Assembly (NCBI GenBank): GCA_030586765.1
Contig: JAUQZZ010000053.1
Span: 1-11,182 of the forward strand
Reading direction: 5' to 3'
DNA: 11,182 nucleotides
From: Candidatus Brocadiales bacterium
Lineage (GTDB): Bacteria; Planctomycetota; Brocadiia; Brocadiales; Bathyanammoxibiaceae
Within the stretch, counting starts at the first letter, position 1. Each line of letters opens with the position of its first letter. The notes below the pieces were generated by a model, which was not told the origin of the DNA, made no database searches, and saw only the letters and a program-made list of their open reading frames with translations. The position numbers and the translations under genes are program-made. Below are positions 7,197-11,182 of this stretch, piece by piece.

Positions 7197-7469
7197 GAGA
7201 CCCCTGAGAGTTTACAAAAGGGATAGGTGGCATCCGCTTAAGGCAGACCACGTCTATCCATAATAGAGAACGAGACCTCTGAAAAATAAGAGACGAAGCT
7301 GTCATTGCGAGGAGCGAAGGCGACGAAGCAATCTCGTAAGTGGTTTCCACTAGAAAACATGGGATTGCTTCGCTTCGCTCGCAATGACGGTCTGCAGCGT
7401 CTATATGCATCTTTTGGTAGTTTTGCAGAGGTCTCAGAACATAAAGAATCGCAATTTTGCAGATGTCTC
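7197..7469 (-). mobile_element. Older MITE-like element interrupted by a second insertion
   Basis: Left end GAGACCCCTG (7197-7206) and right end CAGATGTCTC (7460-7469) pair 8 of 10 bases and resemble the ends of the inner 164-bp element. Perfect 5-bp flanking duplications AGATA occur at 7192-7196 and 7470-7474. Without the inner element and its AGAAC duplication the unit would be about 104 bp, with no coding capacity. Strand is arbitrary. Confidence 0.65.
7272..7435 (-). mobile_element. MITE-like inverted-repeat element, copy 2 (164 bp), nested
   Basis: Full-length homologue of 4044-4207 in opposite orientation and of identical length. Ends are GAGACCTCTGAAAAA and TTTTGCAGAGGTCTC, with perfect 5-bp flanking duplications AGAAC (7267-7271 and 7436-7440). 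The unequal hairpin arms are exchanged relative to copy 1 (long arm about 7301-7335, short arm about 7361-7388), which proves the inversion. It is inserted inside the older element 7197-7469. Confidence 0.88.
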
Positions 7470-8031
7470 AGATAGTTTTCCCTTTCGGTCCAGGGCTGGC
7501 AGGTGGAGGCATAATCCCTGGAGAGAGCCCAGGCACAGGGACCTCAGGCGGGCCCTTGGGTCTTCCACTGGGCCTCCGTCGTTTTTTGACCAGTTGCCCA
7601 CGGACAAAGTCTTTAAAGAAGTGTGCCCATATCTCAGTGTAGTCCTCAGAGGGCCCTGCCCTTGGGGTCTCTACTACCATGGAGGAGGCCAGGTTTTTGA
7701 AGTGTCCCGAAGGTTCAAAATAGCCTATTTCTATCTGGTAGCTCTTTCCAGGGGCTACCTGTAGGTACCAATTCCTTACCCACACCTGTATGTCCTGATG
7801 GTAGGAGGTCTGGTCTGTGAGGCATTTCACCCACAGGGCCCAGGGAGCCTCTTGGGGGGCCTGACGGCCTGCTGGACCTTCTAGTTCCCAATAGAGGAAG
7901 AGCCAGTAGGGGTCTCTGGGCATGGCCACCAGCTTATCCTCTCCATAATGTTGGGGGAGTTGTGGCCCATGGTCTATGAAGGGCTGTGGTGGGAATTCTT
8001 TGAAGGTAGCTGTCTTTTCTGGGGCTTCCAT
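7468..8031 (-). CDS. DUF4912 domain protein in glycogen operon
   Basis: 187 residues. The core (about 22-125) matches the DUF4912 pattern: LPQHYGEDKLVAMPRDPYW, then LFLYWE, a central W-rich strand region (VWVRNWYLQV) and YQIEIGYFEPSGHF. This family is found beside GH57 and glgC genes; its biochemical role is not known to me, and a carbohydrate-associated beta-sandwich is a guess. The C-terminal 45 residues are Pro/Gly/Lys-rich and probably disordered. No signal peptide. The ATG lies 3 nt after the glgC stop, so translation is likely coupled. Its TGA stop (7468-7470) is made of the first base of an AGATA target duplication plus the element end. Without the insertion the frame would read one more Phe and stop at TAG (7187-7189). 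The protein is therefore one residue shorter than the ancestral form. Confidence 0.85.
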   Translation of the reverse strand: MEAPEKTATFKEFPPQPFIDHGPQLPQHYGEDKLVAMPRDPYWLFLYWELEGPAGRQAPQEAPWALWVKCLTDQTSYHQDIQVWVRNWYLQVAPGKSYQIEIGYFEPSGHFKNLASSMVVETPRAGPSEDYTEIWAHFFKDFVRGQLVKKRRRPSGRPKGPPEVPVPGLSPGIMPPPASPGPKGKTI

Positions 8032-8034
8032 GTC

Positions 8035-9273
8035 CTATGCCAACAGGGGCATCTCCTTGGGTACGACCACTACACCTTTCTCTGTGACGGTGAAGTGCTT
8101 TTTGTCTTCTTCTAGATTATAGCCTATGGTCATTCCGTCTGGGACTGTCACGCCTTTGTCAATGATTGCCTTACGGATTTTTACATGCCTACCTATCCTT
8201 ACGCCCTCCATAATAATGGAATCCACCACATAAGAGGAGGTTTCTATCCTTACGTCAGGGGATAGGATAGAGTGTTCTACCCTGGCACCGCTAATTATAC
8301 AGCCTGGTGATATGAGGCTGTTGAGGACTGTTCCCATGAGTCCCCCGTTCTCCACAAAGACAGTCTTGGCCGGTGGAAACTGCTCCTGGCAGGTGCGTAT
8401 GGGCCAGTCTTTATCGTAGAGGTTAAAGAGGGGGTCTATGGCTACCAGGTCCATATTGGCCTCCCAGTAGGCATCAAGGGTACCAATGTCCCTCCAGTAC
8501 TTTTGTGGTTTCTTATTTTCATCTTCAAAGCTGTAGGCATAAACGCGGTCTCTGCCTATCATAGCTGGGATAATATCTCTTCCGAAGTCATGGTGGCTAT
8601 TTGTCTTGGCGTCTTCTACCACTCTACGCACCAGTACCTCTGTATTAAAGAGGTATATGCCCATAGAGGCTAGTACCTTAGTGGGGTCGGTAGAAATAGG
8701 CTTAGCGTGGGGGGGTTTTTCTAGGAAACGGACTAGCCTGTTTTCTTTGTCCACTTCCATAATCCCAAAGCGATGGGCGTCTTCTATTGGTACCTCTACA
8801 CAGGGTATGGTGAGGTCGGCATTGTTACTTATATGAAAATCTATCATCTTCCTGTAGTCCATCTTATATATATGGTCTCCTGCAAGGATGAGGACCTTCT
8901 CAGGATGCTCTCTTTCCAGGGTGTAGATGTTCTGGTATATAGCGTCGGCAGTGCCTCGGTACCACGTATCGGTGATTCTCATCTGGGGAGGTATTATGTC
9001 CAGGTAGTCTCCTAGTTCGTTCCTAAAGATATTCCAGCCCATTCTTATATGTCTGTCTAGGGATATAGATTTGTATTGGGTAAGAAGGACAATCCTATGG
9101 AGGCCAGAGTTCAGGCAGTTACTCAGGGTGAAATCAATTATCCTATATATCCCCCCGAAAGGTACGGCTGGTTTTGCCCTGTCCTTTGTCAAGGGATAGA
9201 GTCTCTGTCCCCCTCCCCCGGCCAGGATCATTACCAGCACTTTTTTTAAGAGATTCGGGGTATATACAGGCAT
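8035..9273 (-). CDS. glgC: Glucose-1-phosphate adenylyltransferase (ADP-glucose pyrophosphorylase)
   Basis: 412 residues, the normal bacterial GlgC length. It makes ADP-glucose from ATP and glucose-1-phosphate, the committed step of glycogen synthesis in the cytoplasm. The N-terminal nucleotidyltransferase domain shows LAGGGGQRLYPLTKDRAKP (18-35), WYRGTADA (104-111), the metal-binding Asp of AGDHIYKMDY (131-140), the sugar-phosphate Lys of FLEKP (183-187) and YWRDIGT (259-265). The C-terminal left-handed beta-helix begins near 310 with hexapeptide-like runs (GCIISGARVEHSILSP). A weak AAGAG ribosome site precedes the ATG, which starts 7 nt after the receiver gene's stop. It is followed 3 nt later by the DUF4912 gene. 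Allosteric control by sugar phosphates is usual in the family. No glycogen synthase gene is in the window. Confidence 0.97.
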   Translation of the reverse strand: MPVYTPNLLKKVLVMILAGGGGQRLYPLTKDRAKPAVPFGGIYRIIDFTLSNCLNSGLHRIVLLTQYKSISLDRHIRMGWNIFRNELGDYLDIIPPQMRITDTWYRGTADAIYQNIYTLEREHPEKVLILAGDHIYKMDYRKMIDFHISNNADLTIPCVEVPIEDAHRFGIMEVDKENRLVRFLEKPPHAKPISTDPTKVLASMGIYLFNTEVLVRRVVEDAKTNSHHDFGRDIIPAMIGRDRVYAYSFEDENKKPQKYWRDIGTLDAYWEANMDLVAIDPLFNLYDKDWPIRTCQEQFPPAKTVFVENGGLMGTVLNSLISPGCIISGARVEHSILSPDVRIETSSYVVDSIIMEGVRIGRHVKIRKAIIDKGVTVPDGMTIGYNLEEDKKHFTVTEKGVVVVPKEMPLLA

Positions 9274-9280
9274 TATGCTC

Positions 9281-9646
9281 TTAAGCAGGGTTCTTTTTCT
9301 TTAAAACCTCTTTTATGGTCTTTTTCAGTTCCGTGAGGTCTGAGGTCTTGACTATGTAGGCGTCAGCAGACCAGGTCATAAAATTGTCTTTGAAGCTGGA
9401 GTAGGCGGTGTTAATGACTACGGGTATCCTGTTGTTTTCTCCCAGGATTTTCCCCATGGCTTCGATACCGTCCATCCCTGGCATGTTGATGTCCATCACC
9501 ACCAGGTCTGGGGGGTTCAGCTTGGCCATTTCTACAGCTTCGCGGCCGTCCCTGGCCAGGAAAACAGCATAGCCCTCACGGCTTAGTTCCTGCCTATAGA
9601 GCAGGCTCTGGTTTTTGTCGTCTTCTACAATAAGTATGTTAGTCAT
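9281..9646 (-). CDS. Stand-alone response-regulator receiver (CheY-like)
   Basis: 121 residues, one receiver domain and no output domain. Acid pocket Glu8/Asp9/Asp10, phosphoacceptor Asp52 (VVMDINMPGMDG; codon 9491-9493), switch Thr79 (INTAY), Tyr96 and Lys99 (IVKTSD) are all present, so it should be phosphorylated. The start ATG has AGGGGG (9655-9660) 8 nt upstream and follows the kinase stop by 18 nt, so the kinase is the likely partner. It directly precedes glgC with a 7-nt gap. With no DNA-binding domain it must act through protein contact or as a phosphorelay step. A link to glycogen metabolism is inferred only from position. Confidence 0.93.
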   Translation of the reverse strand: MTNILIVEDDKNQSLLYRQELSREGYAVFLARDGREAVEMAKLNPPDLVVMDINMPGMDGIEAMGKILGENNRIPVVINTAYSSFKDNFMTWSADAYIVKTSDLTELKKTIKEVLKKKNPA

Positions 9647-9664
9647 GGCTTAATCCCCCTCTTC

Positions 9665-11182
9665 CTAAGGATTCTGCGCTAATTCTGGTACAGGAAGCAA
9701 AACAGAGAAGGTGCTTCCACGGCCCACGGCACTAGTTACCCTCAGTTTACCCTCGTGGTCATCTACTATCTTTTGACTCACAGCTAGTCCCACACCTGTA
9801 CCCGAGGTCTTCGTAGTAAAGAAGGGAGTAAAGATCTTGTGCATCACCTCTGGCGGTATCCCTTCTCCTGTGTCAGAGAAATCTACTTTGAAGTAGGTAT
9901 CTTCCAGAGTGGTTCTTATTGTTAGTGTACCACCCTTGGGCATAGATTCTATAGCATTCTTTATAAGATTGAGGATTACTTGCTTTATCTGGGCCGGGTC
10001 TATAAAGGCAACAGGAAGGTTGGGCTTTAGCTCCTTAACAAGCTTTATGTTCCTCTCCCTCAGATAGCCCTCTATCAGAGATAAAGTGTCTTCCATTAGT
10101 AAGTTTATTTGCATCCTTGCTTTTCTGGGTTCGGCAGGCTTACTGAAGTCCTTTATGTTATCTAGTATCTTCTCCAGTCTCTTAACTTCTTCTACAATGA
10201 TTTGGGCGCTTGTGGATATGTTTACATCAGGGGTATTGGAGTTTTCTATGGAGCGGGCAAATCCTCCTATGGTTACCAGGGGGTTTCTTATCTCGTGGGC
10301 GATGTAGGCCGCCATCTCTCCCATGGCAACGAATCTCTCAGAACGAAGGAGTCTTTCCTGGGTCTCCGTTAGCTCACATACCTTAGACTCAAGGGTCTTG
10401 CATGTCTGGGCATTTTCTATGGCCAGGGCCGCCTGGCCAGCAAACATGCTTAACAGGGTTATGTGATTATCTGTTATAGGCTCACCACTATATATGTTGT
10501 CTGCTAATATTACTCCAATGGCCTTTCCTCTTACCAATAGGGGTACACAGATGAATGCCTTTGCCCCTATGGTCTCTCGAAATTCCTTGGTCACCCTGGG
10601 GTCTGAGGAGGAATCCCTTACCGCTATGGTGTTCTTTTCTCTAGCGCACTTTACTACAATCTCATCATCTTTGTAAAGGGGATAGGCCAGGAGCCTGGTC
10701 TTTATATTAAGGGGCGTGTCCAGGGGACCTAGCTTTACGACATCCTCCAGGAGGTCTTCCAGGGCGCGGTATTTAGTAGACACCTCCTGCCATATTCTCC
10801 CGGCCTCCTGGGCATTAGAGGGCCCCACGGCCATCTTTCCGCAGATAGCAGTACTCTCCTCATTGACAAGGAAGAGGAAGGCGCGGTTGAATCCCAGGGC
10901 GTGTCCAGCCGTCACACAGGTTAGTACTAGTTGAAAGACTTTGTCGGGCTGGAGTGTGTACTGGAGTGCGTTTCCCAGTTGTCTAAGGAGGGAGAGTTGA
11001 TGTATCCTGCTTTCCCTAGCAGTGATATCCCTGGACAGGAGAAGAACAGATGCTACGTCACCCTTCTTATTTTGCGTAGGTATGGCAATGTTTTCGATAT
11101 ACTTTCTCTGTCCATCTTTTGTGATGATCTTAATTTCCCTGGGTTTCTGCCCCCCTTGAAGGGCAGCAGGAACTGGACAGTC
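9665..11182 (-). CDS. PAS-GAF sensor histidine kinase (5' end outside window)
   Basis: About 505 residues are visible and the frame is open to the right edge. A GTG at 10915 could be taken as a start, but the upstream codons read a good PAS/PAC end (KDGQRKYIENIAIP ... LLLSRDITARE), so the gene continues beyond the window. Order from the N terminus: PAS; GAF (about 10930-10420, with GFNRAFLFLVNEE and FICVPLLVRGKAIGVI); a coiled linker; HisKA with HEIRNP (phosphorylated His codon 10295-10297); HATPase with N box NLIKNAIESM, DTGEGIPPE and TKTSGTGVGLAVS. No membrane segment in the visible part, so a cytoplasmic sensor of small ligand or redox state is likely. It is followed 18 nt later by the receiver gene, its probable substrate. 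The signal is unknown. Confidence 0.95.
   Translation of the reverse strand, partial: DCPVPAALQGGQKPREIKIITKDGQRKYIENIAIPTQNKKGDVASVLLLSRDITARESRIHQLSLLRQLGNALQYTLQPDKVFQLVLTCVTAGHALGFNRAFLFLVNEESTAICGKMAVGPSNAQEAGRIWQEVSTKYRALEDLLEDVVKLGPLDTPLNIKTRLLAYPLYKDDEIVVKCAREKNTIAVRDSSSDPRVTKEFRETIGAKAFICVPLLVRGKAIGVILADNIYSGEPITDNHITLLSMFAGQAALAIENAQTCKTLESKVCELTETQERLLRSERFVAMGEMAAYIAHEIRNPLVTIGGFARSIENSNTPDVNISTSAQIIVEEVKRLEKILDNIKDFSKPAEPRKARMQINLLMEDTLSLIEGYLRERNIKLVKELKPNLPVAFIDPAQIKQVILNLIKNAIESMPKGGTLTIRTTLEDTYFKVDFSDTGEGIPPEVMHKIFTPFFTTKTSGTGVGLAVSQKIVDDHEGKLRVTSAVGRGSTFSVLLPVPELAQNP

Noticed and set aside
7420..7470. Selenocysteine read-through at the TGA of the DUF4912 gene
   Set aside because: Downstream codons are element sequence with no conserved protein, and removing the element explains the TGA fully.
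10913..10915. GTG as the start of the histidine kinase
   Set aside because: Upstream codons keep the frame open and encode a recognisable PAS domain end, so the start lies outside the window.

Overview
The window (11,182 bp) looks like ordinary chromosome from a Gram-negative-type bacterium. It has exported c-type cytochromes with signal or lipoprotein-like leaders, an encoded selenocysteine tRNA, and many short intergenic repeats. The mix (Sec use, small haem proteins, GH57 glycogen enzymes, DUF4912, repeat-rich gaps) would suit an anaerobic or microaerophilic lineage such as Desulfobacterota, Nitrospirota or anammox-type Planctomycetota. I cannot resolve the phylum from sequence alone.

Layout. 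On the plus strand, 2-2694 holds two tandem CPA2-type cation/proton antiporter paralogues overlapping by ATGA; the first is cut by the left edge. 2695-3573 is a repeat-rich gap holding tRNA-Sec (3308-3404, anticodon TCA). Everything to the right of it is on the minus strand. In transcription order (right to left) this is: a PAS-GAF histidine kinase cut by the right edge, a stand-alone receiver protein, glgC, a DUF4912 protein, a GH57 1,4-alpha-glucan branching-enzyme-like protein, two cytochrome c'-like lipoproteins, and after a 480-bp gap a third cytochrome c'-like protein. From kinase to glgC to DUF4912 the spacing is 3-18 nt, and GH57/cytochrome genes overlap or nearly touch, so this reads as one compact operon joining signalling, glycogen synthesis and small exported haem proteins.

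The most informative signal is a family of non-coding inverted-repeat elements (MITE-like, 164 bp, ends GAGACCTCTG...). One copy sits at 4044-4207 and a full-length opposite-orientation copy at 7272-7435. The second is flanked by a perfect 5-bp duplication (AGAAC) and lies inside an older element of about 104 bp (7197-7469), itself flanked by a perfect 5-bp duplication (AGATA). Removing the nest in silico restores a DUF4912 reading frame ending one residue later and only 15 nt before the GH57 start codon. The nest therefore split a once-compact operon and supplies the present stop codon. The other copy sits directly after the -10 box of a good sigma70-type promoter for the distal cytochrome gene, so it now forms most of that gene's leader.

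A second notable point is that the first antiporter has Asp-Ala where its neighbour has the Asp-Asp pair used for ion binding in electrogenic CPA2 exchangers. It may have lost or changed transport activity, or serve as a partner subunit. I see no CRISPR array, phage gene or transposase gene, and no clear undescribed multi-gene defence system.
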